From JABWBD01 sp040768665 (GTDB lineage: Bacteria; Planctomycetota; Planctomycetia; Pirellulales; Thermoguttaceae), in NCBI GenBank assembly GCA_040768665.1, contig JAXGMN010000069.1, positions 1 through 54,748 on the forward strand: DNA of 54,748 nucleotides, written 5' to 3'. Shown here piece after piece: positions 17,615-28,911 of this stretch. The position numbers were made by a program, and so were the translations under genes. Position 1 is the stretch's first letter, and the number at the start of each line of letters is the position of its first letter. Below the pieces are notes generated by a model. That model saw nothing but the letters and a program-made list of their open reading frames with translations, made no database searches and was not told the DNA's origin.

Positions 17615-18685
17615 CTACTTCTCGAGCTGATACTCTTTCAGCTTCTTGTGCAGGGTATTGCGATTGATGCCAAGACGGGCGGCGGCCTTGATTTGAACAT
17701 TGTCGCAAGCGGCCATTACCTGCGCGATCAACTCGCGTTCCACGCGGTTGACGATCTTCGGATGCAGATTCTCTTCGGTTGGCCCGGCGGTGCCGAGGCC
17801 GTATTCGACCAACTCGGAAGCAAGGGTTTCCAGGTCGACGCTTCGGCGGCGGCCGATTCGCGGCCCTTTCCGCCCCAGGACGGCGTCGGGCAGAAGGTCG
17901 CAGGTCAACTCGTCGCCCAACGCCAACACCACCGCCCGCTCAATGTAGTTCTGCAGTTCCCGAACGTTGCCCGGCCAGTCGTACGACTGGAGCGCCTCCA
18001 TGGCTTTTCGCTCCACGTGGGGTACATGGCAGTTGTTCTGCTCGTTGTAAATCCTCAGAAAGTAGCCGACGAGCTCGGGAATGTCTTCGGGCCGTTCACG
18101 AAGCGGAGGCAGGTAGATCGTTACCACGTTGAGCCGATAATAAAGGTCTTCGCGGAAGCGCCCCGCCTCCGCTTCCTCGAGCAGATCGCGGTTGCTGGCC
18201 GCGATCACACGCGTGTCGACCCGGATCGTCTGGGTGTCGCCGACCCGTTCGAACTCGTGCTCTTGAAGCACGCGCAGGAGCTTCACCTGGAGCTTCGGCG
18301 TGGTCGAGTTGATCTCGTCGAGAAAGACCGTTCCCGTATGGGCGGCCTCGAAGCGGCCCGTGCGGTTGTCGACCGCACCGGTGAACGCGCCGCGAACGTG
18401 ACCGAACAGTTCGCTCTCCAGCAAGTTTTCCGCCAGCGCGCCGCAGTTCACGCGCACAAACGGGCCGCTCCCGCGGGGACTAAGCTGGTGGATGGCCTTG
18501 GCGATCAACTCCTTGCCTGTGCCGGTCTCACCCATCAGCAGCACGGACGCGTTGGACCTCGCCACCTGGCGAGTCAGCCGGTACACCTCTTCCATGACGG
18601 CCCCCGAACCGATCAGTCCCGGGATCGGCGGACCGGTCTCCTTCGAGATGGCGATGGGCTTGTTTCGGCTCATCTGCGTGCTCAC
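17615..18685 (-). CDS. Sigma-54-dependent Fis-family activator without receiver domain
   Basis: 356 aa. The AAA+ domain begins almost at once (residues about 24-260): Walker A GETGTGKE at 52-59, the sigma-54 contact loop GAFTGA at 99-104, Walker B GTVFLDE at 118-124, and the arginine-finger region RFREDLYYRLNVV. A C-terminal Fis-type helix-turn-helix follows (about 310-356: AAARLGINRNTLHKKLKEY). It lacks an N-terminal receiver, GAF or PAS sensor, having only about 20 residues before the AAA+ domain, so control must come from a partner, by expression level, or it is constitutive. Its ATG overlaps the stop of the HEAT-repeat gene by 4 nt; that gene carries a pseudo-receiver domain, which invites the idea of a regulator split over two proteins, but the HEAT protein appears exported. 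Family assignment is secure. Confidence 0.93.
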   Translation of the reverse strand: MSTQMSRNKPIAISKETGPPIPGLIGSGAVMEEVYRLTRQVARSNASVLLMGETGTGKELIAKAIHQLSPRGSGPFVRVNCGALAENLLESELFGHVRGAFTGAVDNRTGRFEAAHTGTVFLDEINSTTPKLQVKLLRVLQEHEFERVGDTQTIRVDTRVIAASNRDLLEEAEAGRFREDLYYRLNVVTIYLPPLRERPEDIPELVGYFLRIYNEQNNCHVPHVERKAMEALQSYDWPGNVRELQNYIERAVVLALGDELTCDLLPDAVLGRKGPRIGRRRSVDLETLASELVEYGLGTAGPTEENLHPKIVNRVERELIAQVMAACDNVQIKAAARLGINRNTLHKKLKEYQLEK

Positions 18686-20960
18686 TTGCCCGTGGCAGCC
18701 TGCGGCTGCCGCGCGGGCAAGGCTCCCTCCGTGGGCGTTAGCGGCGAAGTCGGGGCCTCGATGCAGTCGAGCACCACCGCAAGCACCTGCTGGGTAGCCG
18801 CATCGAGCGAAGCGCTCTGGTTGTAGCGCTCATACTGCCTGAGAATCTGGTCCGCTGTCAGCAGTATGCCACGATTCTGGATTGCATTGCAGAGAGCCTG
18901 CACGGCGACCTTGCGGTCCTCCAACGGTTGGGCATCGCGGCTCGCCAAGTCGACCAGCGCGGCCTGAGCTTCCGGTGTACCCAAGTTTCCAAGAATCTCG
19001 GCAGCCTTGACGGTGAACTCCGGCACATTCAGAGCAGTGAGTGCAGCTTGCTGGGCACCCCGGAGATTGTAGATCGTGTAACGGGTCGGGTCGGCGGTCA
19101 GCCCGGCGAGCCACTCCAGGGCAAGGGCAGCCTGCTCCTGCCGTTCGGCCAGTGCGACCCGGTCTCGACCGCCAAGAGCCAACAGCCGTGCAACCTGCGA
19201 TTCGACCGCTTTCCTGTCGTGCGGACGCGGGAATGCTAACGCCAGCGAATCGTTTCGCATGAAGTGCCGCGCCCGCTCCATCCGTCCGTCCCGCGCCGTC
19301 ACCCCCACCGGCAGCATCGCCGTGCGGCTGTCGCGCCGCAACTGTTGCAGTAGGAAATCCACCGTCGGATCCAACAACGCAGAGTCAACCAGGACCAATT
19401 CATAGTCGGGCACTGTGAGAGCGGACTGGACCACCTGCCGCCCCGTCGAGGCAGTATCCACCTCGTAGCCCGACTCTGCCAGCCAACCGCCGACACGTCG
19501 CGATTCGGCCGTGCTGGGGCCGGCAATGAGCACGCGCGGCCGTCCCGTCGTCATGGCGAAGAAGTTCAGCGCTTCGGGCAGATAACTCGATCCAGGGTAT
19601 GCGCGGATCGGCATCAGCTTGATAATCGAGCCGGCGGCAGCCAGCCGCACACGCCGATCGGGGTCGCGAAGCGCCTGAACAAGCGGCGCCGGACTCGCCC
19701 CTTCATAAAGCACCTCTTCCGGGTCCCCGATTTCGCCAAGGAGCCTCGCTGCCGCCGTCGCGGCTGGGGCATGTTTGGTCCGGATCGCATAGCGGAGCAC
19801 ATCCTCCACAACGTCCGGCCCCAAAGCGGCGGCAAGAGATACCGGGGCGTGCGTGCCTTGCCGAAGCGGCTTCCCCAGGCCCTCGGCATACTGCGCCTGT
19901 TCCAACGCTGTCACAAGATAGAGAACTCGGATGGTCGAGTCGTCCGGTGCGACGGAAAACGCCTCGCGCGCAAGGCGAGCTGCCTTCGCCAGCAGAGCAT
20001 CCTCGGTAGGAAGAATGACCGGCACGGGCTGCTTCTTTTGCCGATCCCACGTCCAGATCTCGGCCTGTCCCGGCAGGTACTCGCGAATCGCTTGTCGGCC
20101 TTCAAAGTGCCGACGGGCGTGTTCGGCCAGCAGTTCCGCGGATTCGCGTGCGGTAGGCGTCAGCCCGACAATCCTCTTGAGAGCCTCTGCAGCAGCTTTC
20201 CGGACACCGGAATCACTGTCTGTCGCGCAGTAGGGCGCCAGGAGCAGGAAGGTCGTGTCCGGCGCGCCGATGGCAGCCAATCCCCGGATCGCCGCCGCGA
20301 CCAACTCGGGATTCTCGGCTTGGAGAATCGCACTGAGCGGCCCTACGGCGTCGGTACCGATCCGCACCAGTGCAGCGAGAGCGTTCGCATGGTCCGACGT
20401 ACGACTCGCGTCGGCCAACACTCCCACCATCGGCCCCACAGCCGCGCCGCCGGCTTGGCGAAGTTCGTTCATGGCGCGGTACCGCACCTCGGCGGAAGGA
20501 TCGGAGAGTTGCTTGATCCGCGCCGCGATCTGCTGCGGGCTGCGGCGTTTCTGGGCCACAGCGTCGAGAACCGCATCGGCCACCCGTTGTCCTTCCGGCG
20601 CCAATTCCGTCTTCGACCCCATGCGGACGAAAATCCCCGAGCCCAATTGCTCGGCCAGGCCGGCAAGCTGCTGCGGATTCAGATTGGCGTCCAGAATCTG
20701 CTTGAGAAAACCTTTGGCCAGATCAGGGCGTCCGAGATCGGCCAGGATTCTGGCCGCGCGGGCCCATTCCGCCGGCGTGCTCGGCTTGGTTTCGACGATC
20801 GCCTCGACAGCCGGATTGGCGGGTTCGGCGGTCGCTGTACTCGCGTCCGGTGGTGAATCGGCCTGCTGAACCTGCGCAGCCAACAGCGGCGACAATGCCA
20901 TCCCGCCGAGGACGACAAGCCACGCAACGTGAATCAAGGAGGGACTGTGCATGACGAGTC

Positions 20961-20964
<4 letters not shown>
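18682..20964 (-). CDS. Exported HEAT-repeat protein with an embedded pseudo-receiver domain
   Basis: 760 aa. Residues about 1-30 look like a Sec signal peptide (LIHVAWLVVLGGMALSPLLAAQ). Residues about 130-290 and 360-460 contain HEAT-like helical repeats (ADPSAEVRYRAMNELRQAG type, DPDRRVRLAAAGSII). At about 473-595 a CheY-like fold appears (PRVLIAGPSTAESRRVGGWL, then YELVLVDSALLDPTVDF). The usual acidic pair after strand 1 is replaced by AGPS, while one Asp remains at the end of strand 3, so it is probably not phosphorylated. More HEAT-like helices follow to the C-terminus. It lies between argH and the sigma-54 activator with 4-nt overlaps at both ends. An exported receiver-like domain is odd. 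Its function is unknown; scaffold or binding roles are typical of HEAT proteins. Confidence 0.8.
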
Positions 20965-22391
<1,427 letters not shown>

Positions 22392-23008
22392 GAAACAAGA
22401 AATCCTGTCTTTCCACTCTAAATAGTGCCCGGCAGAGTGTCCAGACTAGATGACCGAGACAAAAGCGGCAATCACGGGGTTCGAGGCCGGATCATCGAAA
22501 AGGGGACAGGCTCCGCATGACTTGCAGCTTGAATTCCCTTATTCCGCTATTACTTGTGGTGCCAACCCACCTTTATCGCTGGGCCGGTGCGGGCCTCTGT
22601 TCTCTGTCGACTGAGAGGCGGATAGTCGGCACCACACCGTCGCAGCTTTCTCGAAAACTTTCACCGTCAGCCTTCCGCTGGGCAGAAGCAGATAACGATC
22701 GCCCAGATTGTCACGCATCCAATGGGGGGGTGCATGACCGCTTGGCCCGCCAGAACACCGGACTTGGTAGGGCTGGTTGCGCCAGGTGGCGGACATCCTG
22801 ACGCATGGTTAGAATGAAAGCGCTGCGGTCGCGACATTCTCTTTCGTGCTGCGTTGAGCCGACAGGCCAGCGTTTTTCCGGTTCGACAGGATTGATCAAG
22901 GGGCACCGCCTTTTTTGCACCGCCAAACCGGAAGCTTGCACGTTTGAGGCCGAGAACTTCGGTCGGCGCGCGCATTCGCGCGAGCCGGCTTGGCAGCCTG
23001 ACCACGGG
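22392..23008. other. Intergenic region between divergent argH and hybrid kinase
   Basis: About 617 bp. It must contain the promoters of both divergent units. It holds a degraded type A palindromic element at 22499-22568. The open frame from 22805 to 23008, upstream of the kinase start I chose, has no family character, and I treat it as non-coding. I see no RNA gene or clear promoter boxes. Confidence 0.5.
22499..22568. repeat. Degraded type A palindromic element
   Basis: AAGGGGACAGGCTCCGCATG at the left and CGCTATTACTTGTGGTGCCA at the right match the 17.4-kb copy (GGGGACTGGCTCCGCA ... CGCTATTAGTTGCGGTGCC), but the terminal GTCCCCG is lost. Confidence 0.6.
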
Positions 23009-26000
23009 ATGGGTGCAATGGCAAACCTTGCCCGCCGCACCTCGCTCCGAACGAGAGCGGTGCTGTTGTCGGCAATCTTTCTGGCGGGGGCAATAGCCTC
23101 CCTGCTGGGGTATGTTGCGCTACGGCATCGCGAGGACAAACTTATCGAAGTTCGATTCGAATTCGACGCCGAGCAGCGATTCGGCGCGATTCAACGCGAA
23201 CTGGCCGCCAATATCGAGGTCGTGCGAACCCTCAAGAGCTTCTACGATGGCTCGGAGAGCGTTGAACCACACGAGTTCACCGCTTTCATTGCCCCGCTTC
23301 TCCGTCGCCACGACGGCATCGTAGCGACGGCTTGGGCTCCTCGCATTCTCGCCGAGCAGCGCGAGAGCTGGGAAAAAGAGACTCGTCAGCGCGGGGATTC
23401 GACCTTTCAAATCATGCAGCGGCACCGTGGAGGACACCTGGTTGCCGCCGAACCTCGCGAGGTGTACTTTCCCGTCGTCTATTTGGAGCCGTTCAAGGAG
23501 AGTACGCTGGGGCCGGGCCTCGACTTGGCCGACAGAGACGGCGGGCGCGCCGCGATCCAGCGTGCCATTGCTTCCGCCGGTTTGGCGGTCACACCGTGGG
23601 GAGAGTTGGCTCAACAACGGCTTTCTTGCGACCTGCTTGTCCTGGGACCGGTCTATCGAAGTGCGGATCCGCCGGAAAATCCAAGCAAGAGGCAAGAACA
23701 GACGCTGGGAGTTGTCGCCGGCATTCTCCGCATGCGTACGATTGTCGACGCGGCGCTCTCCTACTACGAGCCGCTGGGAATCGATCTGGCAATCCTCGAT
23801 ACGTCGGACGCAGACGAGGAAGGACTCGTCTTCTGGCGCCCATCGCCGATACGGTTCCGGCCGGTTCCGGCCGGCATGGACGTGGAAACCACCGGAATTG
23901 AGCATGACGTCGATCTGGACATTCCCGATCGTCATTGGTCGATTTTCGCCACCCCTACCGACGCCTACCTGGCGGAGCGACGGACTTGGCTCCCACTCGG
24001 CTCGCTGTTGGGGGCGCTGGTGGCCACCTGCGCCCTGGTTGCTTACGTCAACGCGCTGGTCGGCCATGCGACTCGCGCGGAGCGGCGCCGGGCCGAAGGC
24101 GAACTGCGGGATTCTGAAGCACTCTACTCTTCGCTCGTCGAGAACCTTCCCGTTCAAGTGCTCCGGAAGGATCTCGATGGTCGATTCACCTTTGCCAACC
24201 GGTCGTTCTGCCAATTCCTCGGCAGACCGTTTGAAGAAATCGTCGGTAAGACCGATTTCGACTTCTATCCGGAAGACCTCGCCCGCAAGTATCGCAGCGA
24301 TGATCAACGGGTCGTGGAAACCGGCCGTCTCTTCGAAACCTTTGAAAAAAACGAGCAATTTGGCGAGGTTCGCGACGTACAAACCATGAAGTCGCCGGTC
24401 CGCGACGCCGCCGGGAACATCGTGGGCACGCAGGTCGTCTTCTGGGACGTCACCGAACAGAAACAGGCCGAATTGCAGCTTGCCTATGCCAAAGATGCAG
24501 CCGAAGCCGCCAACCGGGCGAAAAGCACCTTCTTGGCCACGATGAGCCACGAGATCCGTTCGCCCTTGAACGGCATCATCGGCATGACCGAACTACTGCT
24601 CGGTACGGAGCCGACGCCGGAACAACGCGATTACCTCAAGGTCATTCAGGATTCGGGCGACGCCCTGCTGATGGTCATCAATGATATCCTCGATTTCTCG
24701 AAAATCGAGGCCGGTCGCCTTAGCCTCGACAACGCCCTGTTCGACCTGCGCGAGAGCCTGGGCGACGCCGTCAAATCCATGGCTATACGGGCTCACGAGA
24801 AGGGACTTGAACTGGCCTGCCGGATCCGGCCCGATGTCCCTTCGGCCGCGCTGGGCGACCGCGCTCGCCTGCGGCAGGTCGTGGTAAACCTGGTGGGCAA
24901 CGCCATCAAGTTCACCGACGCTGGCGAGGTCCTCCTCGACGTCCAGCGGCAGACGGAGGAAGACGATGCCGTTGTCCTTCATTTTGCGGTTTCCGACACC
25001 GGCATCGGCATACCGGAAGACAAGCTCGCGAGCATCTTTGAAGCGTTTGAGCAGGTGGATTTTTCCTCCACCAGGCGATTCGGGGGTACGGGGCTCGGGC
25101 TGGCGATCTCCAGCAAACTCGTCGAGATGATGGGCGGCGGGATTTGGGCGGAGAGCCGGCTAGGCGAGGGAAGCACCTTTCACTTCACCGCCCGCGTCGG
25201 GCTGCCTGGCGAAGAGGTCGTCCAGAGATTGCCGCTTGAACCGGGGGAAGCTTGTGACCTGCGAGTGCTGGTCGTCGACGACAGCGCGACGAACCGGCAA
25301 ATCCTCGAAGAAATGCTCCGCCGCCATGGCATCCGGGCCGTGACGGTCTCTTCCGGCGCCGACGCTCTCGACCGGCTTCGCCGGTCGTCCGAAGCCGGCC
25401 GGCCGTTTCGACTTGTTCTCACCGACGCCAACATGCCGGCCCTCGACGGTTTCGCCTTGGCGGAAAAGATCAAGACGGACCACGGCCTCGCCGAAACCGT
25501 GATCATGATGCTGAGCTCCTCCGACGCTCCCGGCGATGCCGCTCGCTGCGAACGGCTGGGAATCACGACCTACCTGACGAAGCCGGTCAAAGATTCAGAG
25601 CTTTTCGACGCAATACTATTGGCCCTGGGCGTGGCTGCCAGAGGCGAGAAGGGCGCTTCCCTTAACGGCGAGGAAGCAGCCGCTCGACCGCTGAAGGTGC
25701 TGGTTGCCGAAGATAGCCTGGTCAGTCAAAAACTAGTGCTTGAGTTGTTGAAGAGACAAGGGCACCAGGCAACCGTGGTCGACAACGGCCGCCAGGCTGT
25801 GGCGGCGGCCGAATCTGATCGTTACGACTTGCTTCTGATGGATGTGTCGATGCCGGAAATGGATGGGCTGGACGCAACCGTAGCCATAAGAGCCCGGGAG
25901 AAGAGTACTGGCCGCCACTTGCCCATCATTGCGATGACGGCACATGCCTTGAAAGGGGACTGCGAACGGTGTCTGGCCGCGGGAATGGACGAGTATGTGT

Positions 26001-26467
26001 CCAAGCCGATCCGCGCGGCGCGCTTGTTCGAGAAAATCGAGGCTGTTGCCGGAAGTCTCCGGTTTGGACGGACCGAGTCGGGGAAATCTTCGGGAAACGA
26101 CTTGCCCTTCGATTGGCAAAAAGCGCTCGATGGTGTCCGCGGTGACGCCGATTTGCTCCACGCGGTTGCTCGGGTGTTTCTGGACGAGGGCCCCCAACTT
26201 ATGGCCGCCATCTACCAGGCATTGAAGCACGATGACCGAAACGAGTTGAAACGCGCGGCTCACACGCTCAAGAGTTCGCTTCAGCACGTTGGGGCCGATA
26301 AGGCTTCCGATACGGCCTTTCAACTCGAACGAGCGGCGATGACGGGGGATGAGAAGGAACCGAGTGAATTGGCGAATCTGCTGAAGACACAGCTTGGACG
26401 CGTTCTGTCGGCGCTGTCTGACCGCCTCGCCGAAAGCGAGAGCGATCGAAAGGCGGAAGTTGGCTGA
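23009..26467 (+). CDS. CHASE/PAS hybrid histidine kinase with two receivers and HPt
   Basis: About 1152 aa from ATG 23009; ATG 23018 is equally possible, and the open frame back to 22805 looks non-coding. A membrane segment lies near residues 15-37, a periplasmic CHASE-like sensor at about 50-320 (DGIVATAWAPRIL, LGVVAGILRMRTIVDA), and a second membrane segment near 327-352. Then PAS (about 372-490, LVENLPVQVLRKDLDGRFTF), HisKA with phospho-acceptor His514 in MSHEIRSPLN, HATPase to about 745 (N box NLVGNAIKF, G1 DTGIGIP, G2 GGTGLGLA), receiver 1 (Asp in LVLTDANMPALDG), receiver 2 (Asp in LLLMDVSMPEMDG), and an HPt domain with His1085 in AAHTLKSS. It senses an external ligand and runs an internal His-Asp-His relay. 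The receiver/HATPase gene 31 bp downstream is a likely partner. Its catalytic half is paralogous to the kinase at 35292. Confidence 0.9.
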   Translation: MGAMANLARRTSLRTRAVLLSAIFLAGAIASLLGYVALRHREDKLIEVRFEFDAEQRFGAIQRELAANIEVVRTLKSFYDGSESVEPHEFTAFIAPLLRRHDGIVATAWAPRILAEQRESWEKETRQRGDSTFQIMQRHRGGHLVAAEPREVYFPVVYLEPFKESTLGPGLDLADRDGGRAAIQRAIASAGLAVTPWGELAQQRLSCDLLVLGPVYRSADPPENPSKRQEQTLGVVAGILRMRTIVDAALSYYEPLGIDLAILDTSDADEEGLVFWRPSPIRFRPVPAGMDVETTGIEHDVDLDIPDRHWSIFATPTDAYLAERRTWLPLGSLLGALVATCALVAYVNALVGHATRAERRRAEGELRDSEALYSSLVENLPVQVLRKDLDGRFTFANRSFCQFLGRPFEEIVGKTDFDFYPEDLARKYRSDDQRVVETGRLFETFEKNEQFGEVRDVQTMKSPVRDAAGNIVGTQVVFWDVTEQKQAELQLAYAKDAAEAANRAKSTFLATMSHEIRSPLNGIIGMTELLLGTEPTPEQRDYLKVIQDSGDALLMVINDILDFSKIEAGRLSLDNALFDLRESLGDAVKSMAIRAHEKGLELACRIRPDVPSAALGDRARLRQVVVNLVGNAIKFTDAGEVLLDVQRQTEEDDAVVLHFAVSDTGIGIPEDKLASIFEAFEQVDFSSTRRFGGTGLGLAISSKLVEMMGGGIWAESRLGEGSTFHFTARVGLPGEEVVQRLPLEPGEACDLRVLVVDDSATNRQILEEMLRRHGIRAVTVSSGADALDRLRRSSEAGRPFRLVLTDANMPALDGFALAEKIKTDHGLAETVIMMLSSSDAPGDAARCERLGITTYLTKPVKDSELFDAILLALGVAARGEKGASLNGEEAAARPLKVLVAEDSLVSQKLVLELLKRQGHQATVVDNGRQAVAAAESDRYDLLLMDVSMPEMDGLDATVAIRAREKSTGRHLPIIAMTAHALKGDCERCLAAGMDEYVSKPIRAARLFEKIEAVAGSLRFGRTESGKSSGNDLPFDWQKALDGVRGDADLLHAVARVFLDEGPQLMAAIYQALKHDDRNELKRAAHTLKSSLQHVGADKASDTAFQLERAAMTGDEKEPSELANLLKTQLGRVLSALSDRLAESESDRKAEVG

Positions 26468-26498
26468 GTAGAAACCCGCATGAGAGGAGGGCCACCAC

Positions 26499-27413
26499 GT
26501 GCCGACGGTGCTTGTTGTCGATGACTCGGCAGTCGATCGCCGACTTGTCGGAGGGGTAATCGAGAAAGAAACGGAAATGACGGTCCATTATGCCGCCGAT
26601 GGCATGCTCGCTCTCGACGAGATGGAGCGTAAGCTTCCCGATCTGGTCCTTACCGACCTGATCATGCCCGAGATGGACGGTTTGCAACTCATCGGCGAGG
26701 TACGGACCCGCTTTCCGCTCGTTCCCGTCGTGGTCATGACGTCGATGGGGAATGAAGAAGTGGCCATCCAGGCACTCCGCGCCGGGGCGGCCAGCTACGT
26801 TCCGAAGCGATTGATCAGTCGAGATCTATGCGACGTCCTCCAGAAAGTGCTGGCCGCGGCGACCCACCGGAGGAGCCAGAGCCGGCTGATGAGTTGCATC
26901 ACGAGGAGCGAGCACGAGTTCCAACTGGAAAACGACGCCAGCCTTTTCCCGCCCTTGATCGCCTACCTCCAGGAAGCGGTGGCTCAGTTGGGCCTTTCGG
27001 ACGAAGTGGACCGCATGCGAGTGGGCGTGGCTTTGGAAGAGGCGCTCGTCAACGCCATGTATCATGGCAACCTGGAGGTCGACTCCAGACTGAAAGAGGA
27101 AAGCGACAACGCCTACCACACGCTGGTTCAACAGCGAAGGCATCAGACGCCCTACTGCGAGCGGCAGGTCCATGTCCGGGTCAAGGTCACCCGCAACCGC
27201 GCCACGTTCACGATCCGAGACGAAGGCAGAGGCTTTGATCCAACGTCGCTTCCCGACCCCACCGATCCGGCGAACCTCGAAAAGGCGAGCGGACGCGGCG
27301 TGCTGCTGATGCGTACCTTTATGGACGAGGTTAGCTACAACGAAAGCGGTAACATTGTGACGCTCACGAAACACTGCAGTCCCCCTGCCGAGTCGCCGTC
27401 GACCGACGGCTGA
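26499..27413 (+). CDS. Receiver domain fused to an RsbW/SpoIIAB-type HATPase
   Basis: 304 aa. The GTG start at 26499 has a strong GAGGAGG eight bases upstream. Residues about 1-125 form a receiver domain with the Asp pair in VVDDSAVDR, acceptor Asp in LVLTDLIMPEMDG, conserved Thr/Ser in VVVMTSMG, and a KR at the Lys position. Residues about 155-295 form a GHKL ATPase of the anti-sigma/serine-kinase type: N box VALEEALVNAMYHGN, G1 DEGRGFDP, G2 GRGVLLMRTFMDEV. Between them is a short linker. The predicted role is a phosphorelay output that either binds an anti-anti-sigma factor or phosphorylates a protein on Ser/Thr. It directly follows the hybrid kinase and probably receives phosphate from its HPt domain; this pairing is inferred from adjacency. 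No STAS partner gene is nearby. Confidence 0.88.
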   Translation: MPTVLVVDDSAVDRRLVGGVIEKETEMTVHYAADGMLALDEMERKLPDLVLTDLIMPEMDGLQLIGEVRTRFPLVPVVVMTSMGNEEVAIQALRAGAASYVPKRLISRDLCDVLQKVLAAATHRRSQSRLMSCITRSEHEFQLENDASLFPPLIAYLQEAVAQLGLSDEVDRMRVGVALEEALVNAMYHGNLEVDSRLKEESDNAYHTLVQQRRHQTPYCERQVHVRVKVTRNRATFTIRDEGRGFDPTSLPDPTDPANLEKASGRGVLLMRTFMDEVSYNESGNIVTLTKHCSPPAESPSTDG

Positions 27414-27449
27414 AGCGATCCCGCAGTTCCCTCAAAATCCTGCCCCAAG

Positions 27450-28868
27450 ATGAACCGTACCTCCCGCGAGTCCGGCACGTGGTCCCGCACATCCTGGCAA
27501 AGCAAACCGATCGCCCAGCGAGTCGTCTATCCCGATTGTGAAGCCCTCGGCCGGGTGCTGAAAAGCCTGGCCAAGCTGCCGCCTCTGGTCACGAGCTGGG
27601 AAGTTGAGAACCTCAAGTCGCAGTTGGCGGAAGCCGCGCGGGGCGAGCGTTTTCTCCTTCAGGGCGGCGACTGTTCCGAGTGCTTCGAAGACTGCGAGTC
27701 GGCGACCATCGCCAACAAGCTCAAGATCCTTCTGAAAATGAGCATCGTGTTGGTATACGGGTGCCGAAAACGCGTAATACGGGTCGGCCGGTTTGCCGGG
27801 CAATACGCAAAGCCCCGCTCCGCCGAGACGGAAACCCGTGACGGCATCTCGCTGCCCAGCTACCGAGGAAACTTGATCAACCGGAGAGGATTTACGTTGC
27901 AGGACCGGACGCCCGATCCGGAACTACTGCTGCGGGGTTACGAGCGCGCGGCTTTGACACTCAACTTCATTCGTGGCCTGGTCGAGGGCGGCTTCGCCGA
28001 CGTGCACCACCCCGAACTCTGGGATCTCGACTTCATTAAGTACGCCGCTCTGGCCGATGAGTACCGCAGAATTACCGGCGCGATCGTCGACGCCGTGGGA
28101 TTCATGGAAACCCTTGCCGGCCGCACCCTCGGCGAGTTCAGCCGCGTCGACTTCTTCACCAGCCACGAAGGGCTGCACCTCGACTACGAGCAGGCCCAGA
28201 CCCGTCAGGTGCCCCGCCGTGAACACTGGTACAACCTCAATACGCACTTCCCCTGGATCGGCGAGCGGACCCGGGCCTTGGACGGCGCCCACGTCGAGTA
28301 CTTCCGAGGCATCGCCAATCCGATCGGAGTGAAAATAGGGCCGTCCATCACCCCGCAAGAACTCCTTTCGCTCATCGAAATCCTCAATCCGGCCGATGAG
28401 CCCGGCCGGTTGACGCTCATCCATCGTTTCGGCAGCACGCGAATCGGCGAGTGTCTGCCGCCGCTGATCGACGCCGTGTCGCAGTCGGGCCGTACGGTCC
28501 TTTGGTGCTGTGATCCGATGCACGGCAACACCGTCTTGACCGGGCGCGGCATCAAGACCCGGAATTTCGACGACATCCTCGCCGAACTCGAGCAGGCGTT
28601 CGATCTCCACAATCGCAAAGGCTCGATCCTCGGCGGCGTCCACTTCGAGATGACGGGTGAGAACGTTACCGAGTGCATCGGCGGCGCCCGAGGACTGACG
28701 GAAGCGGACCTCGACCGCGCTTATCTCAGCGACGTCGATCCGCGGCTCAACTACGAACAAGCGCTTGAAATGGCCCTGCTTATCGCCGGCAGGATGGGTT
28801 GCGCGGGAAAGGGGGCATCCTTCAGACGCGGGGGCAGGCTCCGGGCCAAATCCCCTGAAGGCCGCTGA
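27450..28868 (+). CDS. Class II 3-deoxy-7-phosphoheptulonate (DAHP) synthase
   Basis: 472 aa. It condenses phosphoenolpyruvate and erythrose-4-phosphate into DAHP, the first step of the shikimate pathway. Class II signatures: FLLQGGDCSECFEDC (metal-binding Cys near residue 74), the KPRSAETETRDG region, FFTSHEGLHLDYE, NPIGVKIGPS (active-site lysine), LIHRFGSTRI, and WCCDPMHGNT with the catalytic/metal His. The family C-terminus normally ends close to EQALEMALLIAGRM; here about 20 further residues (ASFRRGGRLRAKSPEGR) are encoded by the type A palindromic element at 28830-28906, which supplies the stop codon. The enzyme is cytoplasmic and probably still active, since the tail lies beyond the barrel. 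No leader or attenuator was seen. aroG/aroH-type naming depends on the source, so I leave the symbol blank. Confidence 0.93.
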   Translation: MNRTSRESGTWSRTSWQSKPIAQRVVYPDCEALGRVLKSLAKLPPLVTSWEVENLKSQLAEAARGERFLLQGGDCSECFEDCESATIANKLKILLKMSIVLVYGCRKRVIRVGRFAGQYAKPRSAETETRDGISLPSYRGNLINRRGFTLQDRTPDPELLLRGYERAALTLNFIRGLVEGGFADVHHPELWDLDFIKYAALADEYRRITGAIVDAVGFMETLAGRTLGEFSRVDFFTSHEGLHLDYEQAQTRQVPRREHWYNLNTHFPWIGERTRALDGAHVEYFRGIANPIGVKIGPSITPQELLSLIEILNPADEPGRLTLIHRFGSTRIGECLPPLIDAVSQSGRTVLWCCDPMHGNTVLTGRGIKTRNFDDILAELEQAFDLHNRKGSILGGVHFEMTGENVTECIGGARGLTEADLDRAYLSDVDPRLNYEQALEMALLIAGRMGCAGKGASFRRGGRLRAKSPEGR

Positions 28869-28906
28869 AAAAACACCGTCGTGCCGAGGTGCTTGTCCCC
28901 GTTTTT
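28830..28906. repeat. Type A palindromic element overlapping a gene's 3' end
   Basis: Left arm GGGGGCAGGCTCCG (28830-28843), right arm CGAGGTGCTTGTCCCCGTTT (28885-28904). It matches the element at 35055-35164. It contains the DAHP synthase stop (28866-28868) and ends five bases before the start of the HD-domain gene. Confidence 0.7.
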
Positions 28907-28911
28907 GAACG

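Noticed and set aside
22539..22796. 85-codon minus-strand frame between argH and the kinase
   Set aside because: No family motif, no ribosome site, and it overlaps a degraded palindromic repeat.
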